From contig CM019719.1 of the NCBI GenBank assembly GCA_009760885.1, forward strand, positions 33,803,584-33,867,583: DNA of 64,000 bases, in the 5' to 3' direction. Made by a program: the position numbers and the translations under genes. The DNA is from Achatina immaculata (taxonomy: Eukaryota > Mollusca > Gastropoda > Stylommatophora > Achatinidae). Below, one piece after another: positions 10,815-25,950 of this stretch. Each line of letters begins with the position of its first letter. The first letter of the stretch is position 1. The notes under the pieces were generated by a model, which had not been told where the DNA came from, ran no database searches, and worked only from the letters and a program-made list of their open reading frames with translations.

Positions 10815-13266
10815 CTGGAGATCAGGGGAATAAAAAACCCGCTGAGTTTTAGAATAAGAACATTTCCCTTCAGTTTCTTAGTAAATTTCAAAGTCCTGGT
10901 ACACTGAGTCTATGGTGCATTGATCTACATTGGTAATTCGAAAGCAAGTTAATAGATAAAGAATGCGTGAGGTTGTGGACGGTGTCTAAAGTGTGAGTTT
11001 GAATTTCTTCCAAACCGGCGGAAGAGTTCGAAAGCAGCACCTCGGGCACTGCCAGGTCATGTGACTGTCAGGTGTGTGTGCGGTCCGAGTTATTGGGACG
11101 TTTGAAGGTTAAGTCAGTCTGTGCTAGCCTGTGGCAGGTGAAGCATCGTGGGATGATGTTGTGTCGGTGTGAGTGGATCGCTCAGCGTTCAGAGTTTCTT
11201 TAAGCTCTGTGAAGCGGGAATTAAAGGTTGTTCGCGCTAGATGCCAGGCTACGGTGCCGACCTGTGTGATCTTGTTCTATGTGTCAGTATTTATGTCATA
11301 AAAGTGAAGTCCTTTTGTTTCATTGTTAAAATGTGCAGTGCTGTGTACTTATTTTTGTGAGAAGTAATTTAGATAAATATATCAGCAGGGCGGTTGGAAT
11401 ATACAAGGTCCGACACTTAAGTAATAAGACTAATTACATAAAAAATAAAATAAACAACAGTTGAAGATATAACCTGTGTTTTATTCAAAGTAAGCCCCTT
11501 GTGCATTGATACAGAGAGTGACACGATCTAACAAACAATGGAACGACCTCTGCAGTTCTTCTGTTGGTATGGCCCTTAAACTCGATGTTACAGCCCTTTG
11601 GATGTCATCAGTATCGTCAAAGAAGCGTCCTTTCAATGGCAACTTTAATTTTGGAAATAGAAAATAATTACAGCGAGGCAAATCTGGGGAATAGGGTAGA
11701 TGGTTGAGAACACACACTTGTTTTTGGGCCAAAAATTCCTGTACAACTACCGGCCGCTGAGCTGGTGAATTATCATGAAGAAGGAAAAAAACTGCCAGGT
11801 GTTGAATACTCGGGTCGGACTCGGAGAATACTCTTCAATAGGCGTTTCAAACACTTAAATAAACTTTGGCAATGACAGCCTGTCCTTCTGGAATAAATTA
11901 TTTGTGAATAACTCCTTTGCTGTCGTAGAAGCACACCAGCATTGTCTTCACTTTCGACTTTTGAAGACGAATACTTTTGCCTTTTGGTGATGATGATGAC
12001 TTCCACTGAGTACTTTGGCGTCTAGTTGTGGGATCATAGCGGAAAATCCATGTTTCATCCTCTGCAATAACCAAATTTAAGAAATGTTTATTTCTACGAC
12101 ACGTTTTGATGATGTCTTTTGCGTACTCAACACGCTGATGTTTTTGGTCATCAGATAACGTAGGTGGTACAAACCGGCAAGAAACGTTTTTCTTGCCTAA
12201 ATCTTCCACTAAAATTTTACGAATGGTCTCTCGGTTAAAACCAAATTCATTTGCATCATCCTCACAGTCAAACAACGATCTTCTTGTATCGGTTCTCTGA
12301 GATTTGCAATAAGCTCCTCATTACAACAGAAATTGGGCGTCCATGTCTAGTTGCATTTGTAATCTATTGCACATCACTTTTAAATGGTGAATACCATCTG
12401 AACATCTGTGCACGAGATAAACATTTATCCCCATAAACTTGTCGCATCAATTTAACTGTCTCAGTGGCACTTATTCCGAGTTTTAAACAGAATGTACTGC
12501 TCGCTTTGTGTTCCATGTTGATTACGTAACAATGCACGTCTGAATAGATTAACAAAATGGCGGATTGTATGTCGTCTGCTTATCGGGCGGCGATGAAAAG
12601 TTGCCAGGGTGAAGGCTGCCTCTTTGTATTCCATGCTTTTCTTCATAGATGGCATTTTTGTCTTAGCCATAATAAAATCAGTCTCATTTCTTAATTGTCG
12701 GACTTTGTATGTGGAGCGCGAGTATGATTTAACTCATGACTCACTTCTTGATGTAATGTTGTCAGAAAATTTGTGACAAGTCATTGTTTTTTATGATGTG
12801 ATTTTATAATTAATATGGAACTGTATTCATCATCACGTTTTCATGTGGCATCCATGTTTCACGAGGTTTTGTCGTAATGTACATGTATGTCTTTTCTAAT
12901 ACAGTTTCTTGGTGTGCCTATTAATATGTTAAATGTTTGCTCCGAGATAATTTGTGGGTATTCATTAAGGATGAGTCATAAAAATCGTGGCTGTAAAGCT
13001 GTGAGGATATTAGATTTTGAGATGCTGTTAAGAATGAAAAGTTAACCCACAAGAAAAGCTGAATGTTGAGTCATAAAGATTGAATATAGTAGAAAAAAAA
13101 CTTCTTTGCTGATATTTATATGCGGAGACACTGTTACATATTTTTGTGTATTTATCTGGGGTTTTTTTTATCTTTGTTAGTGGTTTTTTTTTTGGCATTT
13201 TAATGTTGAATTCTTGTTCTCACTCGTTTTGCCATTCGTTTGTTTTTTTTTCTTCGTGAATAAACG

Positions 13267-13344
<78 letters not shown>

Positions 13345-16300
13345 CCGTGGATCACAAAAGTCACATAGACTTCAGAGTGACCATTGTAGCATTGTTGTGT
13401 TTTCTTTTTGAGTGAGAACATTTTGATTTCTTAGGTCCTTAAAATCAGAATTATAATGAGTTTTCCTTTTTATGCGGGGGGGGGGGGGGGGGGGGAGGGG
13501 TGTGTAGCGTGGAGTTAACTGAGTTGGAAAAGGTAAAGACCTAGGTTGGGAGTTCAAGGAAGAAAATATGGGGTCCCATTATGTGCGGCTGCACTTATTA
13601 AAATTGGAGACTGTACTTCAGTAACTTGTCATCCATCTAGGACTGTACTTCAGTGACTTGTCATCCCTCTAGGATTGTAATTCAGTGACTTGTCATCCCC
13701 CCTAGGATTGTACTTCGGTGACTTGTCATCCCCCTTAGGATTGTACTTCAGTGACCTGTCATCCCCCTATGATTAATCTTCTCTTGTTGGAACATACCAT
13801 TATTTCATAAAGTTCGATTTAAGGCACCAAAAAATATCTGACAAGGTCATGATAATGTGAATCACTAACTTAGCTTTTTGTGTATCATACTCCCGTTAAC
13901 AAGACAGAGAAACTCATAGAGAGACAGACATAGACAGACAGACAGACAGACAAATGTATGGTTGAATGAACGATTGGAATAATGGATGGATGGATGGATG
14001 GATGGATGGATGGATGGATGGATGGATGGATGGATGGACTGGGAAATTGTTACGTATGCCGGATGGCCGTAGTTGCAGTGAAACCCCACATCTTCTCCAA
14101 ACGTTACCTGACTGTTGAGAGGTGCGGACGACTGTGGACTGGTCCCATAGCAATAGAAGTACAGGCAAGAAGCAAACATAATCACAGCGCCGACCGTGCT
14201 CATTGCAGGTCCCACGATCCTGTAGATTCTGTAGGGAAAATGACATACCTTCATAATTTTAATATTCTTTTTTCAGTGCCATAACTTGCAAAGTGATGAA
14301 AATATGGGTTAAAACAAGTAAAAATACAAAATTAATCATTCATAAACAGAAAAGAATGCTATAGCTGAAATAAAAGAAAAGCTACCAAAATGGGTGAAGA
14401 TGTGGCAGTCTATTTCTGAACAAAGTTGCCATGTTTGTGTATTGTCGATGCTAACTCTTAGAGTACAATGAGCCGTTTAAAGGTTCTTAAAACACAAAAC
14501 TTGAAAAATATTTGCAGTCAGATTTTCCCTTTTTTTTCTCCCTGTTACTTTTAAACTGCAGAAAATGCTAAAAATAGCAACATATAACTTCCTGAACATG
14601 GCGGTCTTGATGAATTAAGAAAAAAAAAACCAATGTTCGTTTGTCGTGGGTATTGTTTGGTAATTCATTTGCAGTTAACCCATATATTCCAGTTTCTGCT
14701 TTGTCAAAGTGTGAGCTGAATTACTATATTAAAGTAACCATCAACCATCAAGACTATAAACATAATAGCATATGTGCGACTAGTTTTTTTTCCTTCTGTC
14801 GTTGGTAGTAAATTTGTTACCACTTTTTTTTTCTGACATAGCTATCAAGTATTTTGTTGACTATGTCATCCGGCGCAGTTCCTATCTGATATATGGTCAA
14901 ATAGTTATTTCCCTTTCGCTAGAAAGCTGTTTTGGTCTAAGCTGTTTTCATTTTAAAAAAAAACAGTATTATATGAAGTTGTTCTGCCAGCGACGAAGAA
15001 ATATGATATAGAACTAGGCAGTCTGTAATGAACTATTCAGCAATGGGAAACTATCTCTTCCTGAGTAAACTTCATAACAGCAAGAGGCTGGAGACACGGC
15101 CAACCTGGTAATACATGTAACGGAGATCAAATATTGGCAGAAGGCAGACATGCAGCAAAAGGATTGCTTGGTATTCTCGTGAAAATCTAACATTAACTTC
15201 TAAATAGATTTTGTGGTACTTGCATCCGAAACATCCTTCTAAGACGAAAAGTATAATTCACGTGTGTCCTGTAATGTAAATTCAGCTTTGCTTCGTTCGA
15301 TCACAAGATTGGACATATCAAGACTGACACTTAAAAAGGTGATCTATCGCATTTTAATATATATATATAATGGTTTTTCCGTCGATTCATTTCAACAGTT
15401 GTTCAGTTTCCTATTGTTATGATCATGAAACCAGTCAGTCAAATTAAGTCACTCCTCACAAGGCGTGTGCGATCAAGGTCATGCCATATAGATCACCTAG
15501 GGTTACATGCAATTAGCACCCATATCTTCTCTGTCCATTCGCCATACCTGAAGACAGGTGGTATGGTCGACTTCACGTCCAGCCACCTTTCCTTCCTAGC
15601 CCAAGGGTGGAGCCAAACATCTGCTTCTACAGGTTGTTTGACTGAAGCGCCTCAGACCTGATTTGAACCATAGACCTTCGTCATTTAGAGACGAGTGCTC
15701 TAATCACATTGATCTCAACGCACGGTGAGCAGCTAATACCTCACCTTTGTTTTACCTGATTCTCTCTGCTAGAGCCCACGAGCCCATTTCACCATTCTCT
15801 TTCACATTTCATTGGAAACGGTATCGAGTTTCAGGGAAGTTGCTCTTACTTCCAAACCAAAATAGGACTTTACTGAACATCAGCAAATCATGTACATCCA
15901 CCCACGCATGATCCGGAACATCAGAGTTATCTGACTTTGCTAAGTCACATTCGGGCACTCTCTCCCAAATAAGAAGCCCACTCTTGATATTTCATGATGT
16001 CTTCCACTCCAGTTTCTCCATAAGCAAAATCAAATCTGGGTGTTCTCCAGTGCGAAGACACGACTCGACAAATTATTAACTAACGAAATTACCCTCGCGA
16101 TCTTGAAAGACGCCTAGAAGGTGCAGCTGATTTCTTTTTCGCAACAGTCTTACGCCAGAAAGTACACCAAATCGAGATCTGGGACATTTTCCCATCGTGC
16201 ACTGCTTTTCTAATACAACGTAGAACTGAAAACTATATTCAAAACGTTTGTGTTTATTCAATTTCACTAATGAGAAAGCACTTGACAAATTAGAAACTGA

Positions 16301-19300
16301 GTAATTTCGTTGTTCGATTTTGCGCCTGAGAAAGCACAAGGTAAATTAGAGATTGAGTAATTAATTATGTCACTGCATAGCTGAGAAAGTAGGGAGGCTG
16401 GCTAAATAAATTATCCCACTGCATTTCATGGAAAGCACGAGGTAGAATAAATAAATTATCCCACTGCATGTCCTGGAAAACAAAAGGTAGAATAAATAAA
16501 TTATCCCACTGCATTCCCTGGAAAACAAAAGGTAGAATAAATAAATTATCCCACTGCATTCCCTGGAAAACAAAAGGTAGAATAAATAAATTATCCCACT
16601 GCATTCCCTGGAAAACAAAAGGTAGAATAAATAAATTATCCCACTGCATTCCCCGGAAAACACAAGGTAGAATAAATAAATTATCCCACTGCATTCCCTG
16701 GAAAACACAAGGTAGAATAAATAAATTATCCCACTGCATTCCCCGGAAAACACAAGGTAGAATAAATAAATTATCCCATTGCAAATCATGGAAAACACAA
16801 AGTAGATTATATAAATTATTCTACTGCACAAGGAAAATGGGAGACTCGCAATCTCAAAGGTCAGAATTAATCCGCTTAATGAAGCAAACGTAATTCAACC
16901 GTCTACAAATGTACTTGCAATATTTTAAACTCTCTTACATCCATGGATCTGTTACCACGGCAACAGTGGTTTCTGGATACATTTTCTCACATAAGAGCAC
17001 TACTTTCGTGGTGTTAGACGGTTAGTTGGCTAATTAGTTGGTTATTTAGTTAAGAAGGGCAATCATCCATGCGCTCCAGATGCCAAAAGCAGGTGCTCCG
17101 ATCTCCTCTTCAGTATCTTTCCTTCAGCGTGTCTGGAAGACACTGATGATGCAGCACTGATGAATGTCTGTTCGATCCTTTGCCAGTCCTTCCTCTACTA
17201 CGACAGCTGAGACGGCCAACCGATCTGCTCTTCCATTTCCCTTTTACACCTGCATGGGCTGGTACGTAAATAAATGTCAGTAGATGGGTCTCTGGGGCCT
17301 GCGGGGATTCTCGATACCGCTGCCTTAGAGAGCCAGTACGTTTTGCCTGACAATTGTAAAAGTTCTGCAAGAAAGAGTAAAATATGTCCTGGAACAGCAG
17401 AAATTTATCTGTAATTTTAATTTTGTAGAGATTATTTGTTATTGCCGCTAGTGTAGTGTCCATTTTGTTAATTTTTGTCTGTTAACAATATGTTTCTAGC
17501 AAGCTATGACAGTGTTATACATATAAAAAGCTGCAACTTCTGTTTTATAAAAAACCATGTAGCACATGATGGTATTTGCCTCCTTTACCCCTTGCATGGT
17601 CATTACTGTCCTGTAGCCACCTTCATTTGTTTCATAAATATTACTTTAACATTTTAAACAAGCATTTCTGTATATGGTTTTGTATACTGAAAGAAGTCCA
17701 GCAATACAGAACAAACCATATAGTACTGATAAACAGAAACAAAACCCACTACATCAATGGCCTCCTTAATACCATCACAATAACTTCAGTAGCTTCCTTA
17801 ATACCATTGCAATAACTTCAACAGCTTCTTTAATACCATCACAGTAACTTCAGTAGCGTCCTTAATGTCATCACAATAACTTCAGTACCTTCCTTAATAC
17901 CAAAATACTAACTTCAGTAGCTTCCATATTGATATTACAATAACTTCAACAACTTCCTTATTGATATTGCAATAATTTCAATAGCTCGCTCATTAACACT
18001 ATTATAGCTTCAATAGCATCCTTAGCAATATTACAACACATACCTTCAATAGTTCCTTATTAACATGACAATAACTTCAATATCTTTCTCATTAATATCA
18101 CAATAACTTTAGCAGCTTCCTTACTGTAATAGGATTACCTTAACTTCATTTGACAATGCTACCACCAACACAACAACTGAAGATTGCAAATGCAGTCCAT
18201 AGAAAATGTATTCCTGTACGGCTGATATTACAAACACTCCTGTAATGCTAATATTACAAACAATGCTGCACTGTTGACATTACAAACATTCATGTACTGC
18301 AATATTCCCGTACTGCGGATATTACAAACATTCCTCTACTGCTGATGTTACAAATATTACTGTACTGTTGATATTACAAACATTAATGTGCTGCTGATAT
18401 TACAAACATTATTGTACTGCTGATGTTACAAATATTATGGCACTGTTGATATTACAAACATTAATGTGCTGCTGATATTACAAACATTATTGTACTGCTG
18501 AAGTTACAAATATTATGGCACTGTTGATATTACAAACATTCCTGTACTGCTGATGTTACAAATATTACTGCACTGTTGATATTACAAACATTCCTGTACT
18601 GCTGATGTTACAAATATTACTGTGCTGCTGATATTACAAACATTCCTCTATTGCTGATGTTACAAACATTACTGTACTGATGATATCACAAACATTCCTG
18701 TGCTGCTGATGTTACAAACATTACTGTACTGCTGATATCACATACAGTACTACATCTTACACTTTCTGAGCCTCACTCATCCCCTGATAGTCACTTTCAC
18801 TATTTTCTAACCCGACAACCGTTAGCGCCAGTCCCGGGACAAAGAGTATGATGCCGCAGAAGACCATCAGCAGCAGGCGTCGGGCGGAGAAGATGTGCTG
18901 ATCCTTTCTTCTGTTGCGACGCTGGCTCCTGCTTCTGTGAGGACAGAGACAAGAAAAGGGCAATAACACTGAGAAAAGAGTGGGGTTTCAAATGATCAGT
19001 CAGTTTTGCTCTTGTACGTTTCTGTTATTGCTTATGGCAGATATTAGAGGAAGAGTAGGAGAGGCTAGAGTAGCATTTCTACAGCTGAGAAACATGTGAG
19101 AGGCCAAGGGGATATCCCTAAAACTTAGACTGTTCAAGACAAACGTTAAATCCGTTCTGTTGTATGGATCAGAAACAAGGATATAGCATCCACCAAAAGT
19201 ACAAAGAGACCGCAGACCTTATTTAACATCTGCCCAAGGAAGATCCTTCAGATTAGGTGGCCAGAAGCCACCACGAATGAAGAGCTGTGACAGAAAACGA

Positions 19301-22300
19301 ACCAACCCATAATTAAAGAAATGCTAATGAAAAGACATTGAAGATGGTTAGAGCATACACTTAGAAAGCCTATCACAAACGTAATCAAATTCTCACCTGA
19401 AATCCAGGGGAAATTAATGAATGCAGGGTGAAGAATTGGGCACATAGGCCTGTCTTCATCAGTTCATCTTTCCTTCTTCCTACACTCTCGATTTAATCAA
19501 ATCTGACCGGTGAAGACGCTCTCCGATGAGGCAATCAGCCGCCCATAGCTGATATACTAGAGTTAGGGTTAGGGAACCATTGCTGACCAAGACCCTGTCA
19601 CACCTCTCCTTTGGTACCCCAGTAACAGGCCTAGCTTGGCTAACGGGGGATGATTGTCATCGCACACCCCCTGCTTTTTAGCTGTACTCCGGGACTGAAA
19701 AAGTAGCTACCATAACCCGCTGTCAAGTCTATACGATGCTGTGCCTCAACACAAGTACAAGTATACAAAGAGAAGCGAGGAAACAAGGAAGACTTAGAAA
19801 AATATGACGAAGGCGTCTTTAAGCAGAGATTTTTAAAAATGACACACCTGGAGGCCGATAGAAAAAACAGGCCAGGACTGAAATAAACGGAGAGCCTTTG
19901 TTGACGGCCTATGCCATTGACAGGAGTAAAGAGAGCGAGGACGAAGGGAAATAACTGTCTATTTATTGCCTTAACGAACTCGCACAAAGAAAGTAGTGGC
20001 CCATGTTAACTGACTAAAACCGAGTCACTGGAGATAGAAACGAACAAGTGAATTATGGGAAATCTTGGCGTTAACTGAGCTGGCAGGTCTGTGCAGCAAA
20101 TGAGAATATGCTACGTAAGTGGAGTACACAGAAGAGACAAATAAGACATAGTTTATATATGCTTTTTGGTGCTAGAAAATGGAGAATAAATGTACAGCTA
20201 CACAGCATTCTAGTGCACAAGTGGCGTACCACTTCATTATATTAATAAGAGTCAATGGTAAGACGTTTCAATCTTATTTTATGCTTCGTAGAAAGACTTG
20301 GAAAGTACTAAACTGCTTTAAAGTGCCCGCACCAATTATCAGCAGATAATTATGTACTGCAGCGTTTGAGGTATATTGTTATAATTTGGAAGTTAATCAT
20401 TTGTATCATAAATATGTAGAGGATAAGCAGCAGAAGACAGCAGGTCAAGTATAAGAATATAAATAGAAAACATAAGAAGCAGGGGACAGTAGTTCAGATA
20501 TAAAACTATACGTGTAAAAAAATAATAAGAAGAAAGCAGCAAGACAAGTATACGAATATAAACGTTAAAGATAAGCAGAAGGCAGCAAGTATAAGAATAT
20601 AAATACAAAAGATACAAGTAAGTAGCAGAAGGCAGCAAGTATAAGAATATAAATACAAAAGATACAAGTAAGTAGCAGAAGGCAGCAAGTATAAGAATAT
20701 AAATACAAAAGATACAAGTAAGTAGCAGAAGGCAGCAAGTATAAGAATATAAATACAAAAGATACAAGTAAGTAGCAGAAGGCAGCAAGTATAAGAATAT
20801 AAATACAAAAGATACAAGTAAGTAGCAGAAGGCAGAAAGCCAGTCAGTCATTTGCATGTCCCTTGTGGAACTTTGCCTCCCTAACAGCTCTCCTATATGC
20901 CTCTCGGTTGTAAGCAAGATGGCCTGCTACTGATGCATCCATTTGCAGATTATCAACGATGTCTTGCAGTCATCTTCGCCTTGGTCTTCCTCTCTTTCTT
21001 TTTCCCAATATGTGCCCTTCCAAGACGGTCTTCTCTAAATTCTCATGACATTTAATGCGTCCAGAATATTTCAGTTTTCTCTGTTTAATCTTCCTTACTA
21101 GCCAACTTTCTCCAATATTAAGTTCTTGTAGTATGGATATATTTGTTCTTTTTTGTGTCCATGATATTTGAAGAACTCTTCTGTAGCATTTACATTCAAA
21201 GGCATATATGTGTTTCTCCTCTGTTTGTTAAGTATCCAGGTCTCACATCAAGTATACGAATATAAATACAAAATATAAGAAACAGAAGCAGCATGTCAAA
21301 TATAAGAATATAAATGTAAAGGATAAGAAACAATAGCCCAATTGGGAGAGAAAACATTGTATATGAAAACAAAAATGCACACGATAATAAGACAGTTATG
21401 GAAAAATCCAATGCAATAAAAACTGCGTTTATGAACTAGAATTTATGATTTCTTTAACTTAGTTTACGCTATAATTAATATCTAGCCCAAAAGGATACAC
21501 TTCATTCCAGTTTCATAAAAATGTCCGTAAGCATTTTTTAAACTTAAGATCTTTGTAACTGTTGTATTAATAATTACAGCGTGTCTTCTTTATATTTTAC
21601 CTTCAAAACTGGTTCCCTTACGAGAATTTTCTTGGATTACCTCCCGTAAAAATATGTAGATTGTCTAAGAACATGAAATAAGGTGTGATTTTGTGGAATA
21701 CTTCTACTATCTATAAAATATTTAATAACCTGAAGCCAGGAATAAATGTAGTTGTTACATGACTTCGGGTTACAATTTGTGAATCAGGATATGCGAAACA
21801 ACAATAGATCATTTTTAAAAATATGGCTAATATAACATGTGAGATAATGAATAGCTAATACAACCAACCAATCAAGTCAAGTGCCGTGCCGAGCGGCGTA
21901 GGCGATCATTTCTCTCCACAATTCCCTGTCTTTAGACTTTATTATGAGATCCGCCGGTGACCTTCTTCCTAGCCACACTGACAGCCCATCTAGTAACTTC
22001 TCTCTGTGTCTTCCTCTGTCTCTTCTTCCCTCAGTTTTTCCAGATGCCACAATGTATTCCAATTTTCCTCTTCTCAGAAAATGTCGTACAAATCTCGCTT
22101 GTCTACCTCTGATCTTTGTCGTAATTTGCCTTTTAACTCAAAGCTCTCTTAAGACTTCTTCGTTGGTTTTCGTAGCTGTCTATGGAACCTTCAACATCCT
22201 TCTTATGAACCACATTTCCATGGCATCCATTTCTCGCTGTACTCTCATATTCATGGAGGATATATAAGGAGTTAATATAACCCATTTCTTAAAACCTGCG

Positions 22301-25300
22301 TAAGGAAAAGATCCTTCAGATTAGATGACCACACTATCAGTAATGAAGATCTATCGAAAAAAAAAACGAACAACCTACAGTGAAAGACATGGTAATGAAA
22401 TGACATTGGAGATGGATAGGACATACGCTTCGTAAGCCTAAGACAAACTTAACCAGTCAAGCTCTCACATGGAGTCCCCAGGGAAAAAAAAGGAAACAAG
22501 GAAGATCTAGACATTCATTCATTCATTTGCATGTCACTTGCGGGACTTTGCCTCCCAAACAGCACTCCTGAAGGCCTCTCTATTGTGAGCAAGATGGCCT
22601 GCCGCTGCTGCATCCATTTGCAGATCGTCATCGATGTCTTGCAGCCATCTTCATTTTGGTGTTCCTCTCTTTCTTTTTTCCCATTATGTGCCCTTCCAAT
22701 ACGGTCTTCTCTAAATTATCATGACGTTTAATGTGTCCAAAATATTTAAGTTTTCTCTCCTTAATCCTCTTTACTAGCCAGCCTTCTTCAATATTAAGCT
22801 CTTGTAGTATAGATATATTTGTTCTTTGTTGTGTCCATGATATTTGGAGAACTCTTCTGTAGCATTTACATTCACAGGCATTTATGAAAATGAGTCTAGA
22901 AGCTGAGATCAAAAAGATCGACTGGACTTGGAGACTGATAGAAGAAACAGCCCAGGATAGAAATAAACGGAAAGCCCTTGCTGATGATCCAAACGGAAGT
23001 AAAGAAGGCAAGAATAGAATAGAAATAGAATAGAATAGAAATAGAATATAATAAAGCACGCAACAGATAAGTTAATATAACATGGACAAAAATATTGAAA
23101 CACAGATTCTAAGAATTCTGCGTTTGTAAGCTTATTTCAGTTTACAATGAAATAAAAAGCAATTATATATCTTTCCACTGTTTATTTATTTATTTATTTT
23201 TATTCCAGGAAGACGAATCACTATTCGGAGCAGAATGGCCCGTGAGGAAAAATAACCTATTTTGCTTGCGAGAAAGTGGTAAGCAGAACAGTTATATTCC
23301 ACTCCTAAACGCAGAAAGAATTCTTTATTAGCTGGATGTTATCACATTATGCTTTCTACATCACACTCCACAGCTACATAGCACAGCGTTCCCCAGAAAT
23401 CTTGCATTCTTACACGTAGCAGACATATGCGTGCGCATATTAAAATTCTCTGTACACAGCAAACATATGACAGATAAAGAAATCTAGTTTTGTAAAGGAG
23501 ATTATCAGGCAGGATTTAGGAAAAGCAGAAAATACCATCGATCAGATATTTGTTTTTTTTTCATGGAACAGAAAGCAGAAAAAAGATGAGAGTATGGAAG
23601 GGAAACTAATTCATAGACTTTAAAAAAGGCATACAGCAGCATACACAGAAACTGGCTGTGGAACATAATGAAAGAGTTTGGCATACTAAGGAAACTCATA
23701 AATATAATAAAGATATGTATGGAAGACACAGAAAACATGGCGATATGTACAGGAAGGAAATCAAAATCTTTCCAATAAAAGCAAAACGTATAAACCAGGG
23801 GAAAAAAAGGTAGAAAACAGCTTTGTTACTTTGTTCAGTAATAAAGTTGTTCCTATTTTTTCCTAGTTTATACATTTTGGTATCATATCTTTACTGCAGT
23901 GGCTCCGTGTATAGTTATATACTCATACACTAGTTATTGTGTGTTTCCAAATAAGAGCAGATCTGAAGCAAGGAAATGCCTTGTCGCCCGTGCTGTTCAA
24001 TCCGGTATTGGAAAAAAAAACCCATTATAATACCAATACATAAAGAAGAAACCACAAATGAGAGAATGAACATACTAGGACACGCAGACGTTATACATAT
24101 AGTTGGAGAAACATTACAGGATAGCACTAAAGTCTTAAAACATTCGAAAGAACAAGCAGAAAAAAAGGGAAAAAAAAGATAAACGTGAAGAAAACTGAAT
24201 AAATGAGAATAGCACGATCGAAGGATAAACATGAAGATCGTATCCATATAGAAAGTATAAAGATTAAAAGAACAGATTCCTATAAATATCTAAGAACAAT
24301 ATTCCTTAGCTCCAACACTATAAGAGATGAGACAAGGGCTAGAATGCAAGCTGGAAATAAGACATACTTGCTTTTAGACAGTTATTACAGTCAAAAATTA
24401 CATCCCACGGCACAAAACTAAACATATATAAGACACATATTAGACCAGTTGTAGTATATGGATCAGAAAAAGTGAAGTACAGTTAAACAAGATGAAAGTG
24501 ACATACAAACATTTGAAAATAGAATTCCGAGAATTTATGGACCAAGAGACCCAAAACATAAGAATGGAGGATAAGAAGTAACAAAGAAATCTACACATTG
24601 TTTTAACTCTCCGCTTATAACAGCCATTATGAAAAACAACAGACTGAGGTGCCTCGGCCATTTAGAAAGAATGGGAGAGGAAAGACAAACAAATATGCCT
24701 TATTCAGACGTGATGAAAGGGCATATACCATGAGGCAGACCTAGATAGCTATGGCGAGACAACCTAGGAGAAGATATGGGCGCTCTTGGAACTGACAGCT
24801 GGTAAGAAAAGATCAAGAACAGAAAGGGACGGAGATATGTCCTGGCTGCAGCAATGAATCTCAGTGGCTCGGAAAACTACTGAATTCAGCAGATTTTCAA
24901 AGAAGAGGTATTGTAAATAGCAAATGAAAATCATGTTTCAAATAGAGTATTGTTTTATTTAATGAGATAAATCTGATTTATCAGTGCGAGATTTTTTTGT
25001 TATTAAATCAGTCACGAGGTCTGGAAAGAGTCGCGAAAGAGGTAGTTCACATGAAGAGCAATATTGCTTAGAGGTGAAAGATTATTTGAGGAGCAGACGA
25101 GTCCCAAGAGTGAGGTTATAAGACTCATGCTCAAGAAAAATGAATTTTGAACCATAGAAACTGCTAGCTCTTCCGGTATACAATTAAGCAGACCCCAAAA
25201 TTGCCAGAATCTCACATGAGAGGAGCAGATGTCCTGCAAGATGACGATTGACATAATACTACCATTGTAACATTATTCGAATACCACATTGATTGGGCAT

Positions 25301-25908
25301 AGACTGTTTTCTATCAAAAGGAAAGAATCTAAGAGAAAATTAGTACTTAGACGTAAGTTTTAAAGCCATTAGATATGACGTGGATGAAGTCAAGGTAAAG
25401 GTCAATTATGACACGTTTACTTGAGTTTGTTTTGTCTACGCTAGTTATATTTAGCAACCAAGCTCGGCAGACAGACAATCATACGAGGGTCAGACGTCAC
25501 GTGAGGGCGAGACTTGTCCAGACAGAAGTTTCTAGATTGAGGCTGAGAAAATTGGAGTCATGTAAAAGAGTCAGAGCTGGCTAAACGGGGGATGAAAAGA
25601 ACAGTAGAAGTTTTAGTTTTGGACAGAGTAGGTTAGGCTAGCTTGTATGTGACAAAATATAGTTTTGTGTTGTGTCTAGTTAGCGTAGAACTGTTAGAAA
25701 TGTAGCTAGGAGTTCTGATGGCAGTGGTGTCTACGGACGGCTGTAACTGCCGGGAATTTGTTCTACATGTTGTCTGAGTGGAGATTTGTCCCGTCATGAG
25801 TTTTTTGGATATGTATGCACTGTCAATCATGCCAGCATCCTCATTGTCAGTTATGCATCAATAAAGTCTTTAAACGTAATATTTCTGCTGTTGTTATTGC
25901 ACTGAGAG

Positions 25909-25950
<42 letters not shown>

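Noticed and set aside
16380..16893. Long frames on both strands and evenly spaced repeats resembling a CRISPR array or repeat protein
   Set aside because: The entire 60-bp unit repeats without variable spacers, and open frames follow from a period divisible by three. This is a minisatellite in an animal genome.
19425..19460. Short match to the L2/CR1-like LINE 3' end (aagaattgggcac..aggcc)
   Set aside because: Only about 35 bases match imperfectly, which is too little to call an insertion.
20393..20917. 174-codon hydrophobic frame resembling a multi-pass membrane protein
   Set aside because: The 50-bp AT-rich minisatellite produces hydrophobic residues; there is no homology or exon structure.
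25390..25880. Possible solo LTR
   Set aside because: It has a polyadenylation-like aataaag near the end but no TG...CA ends, target duplication or second copy.
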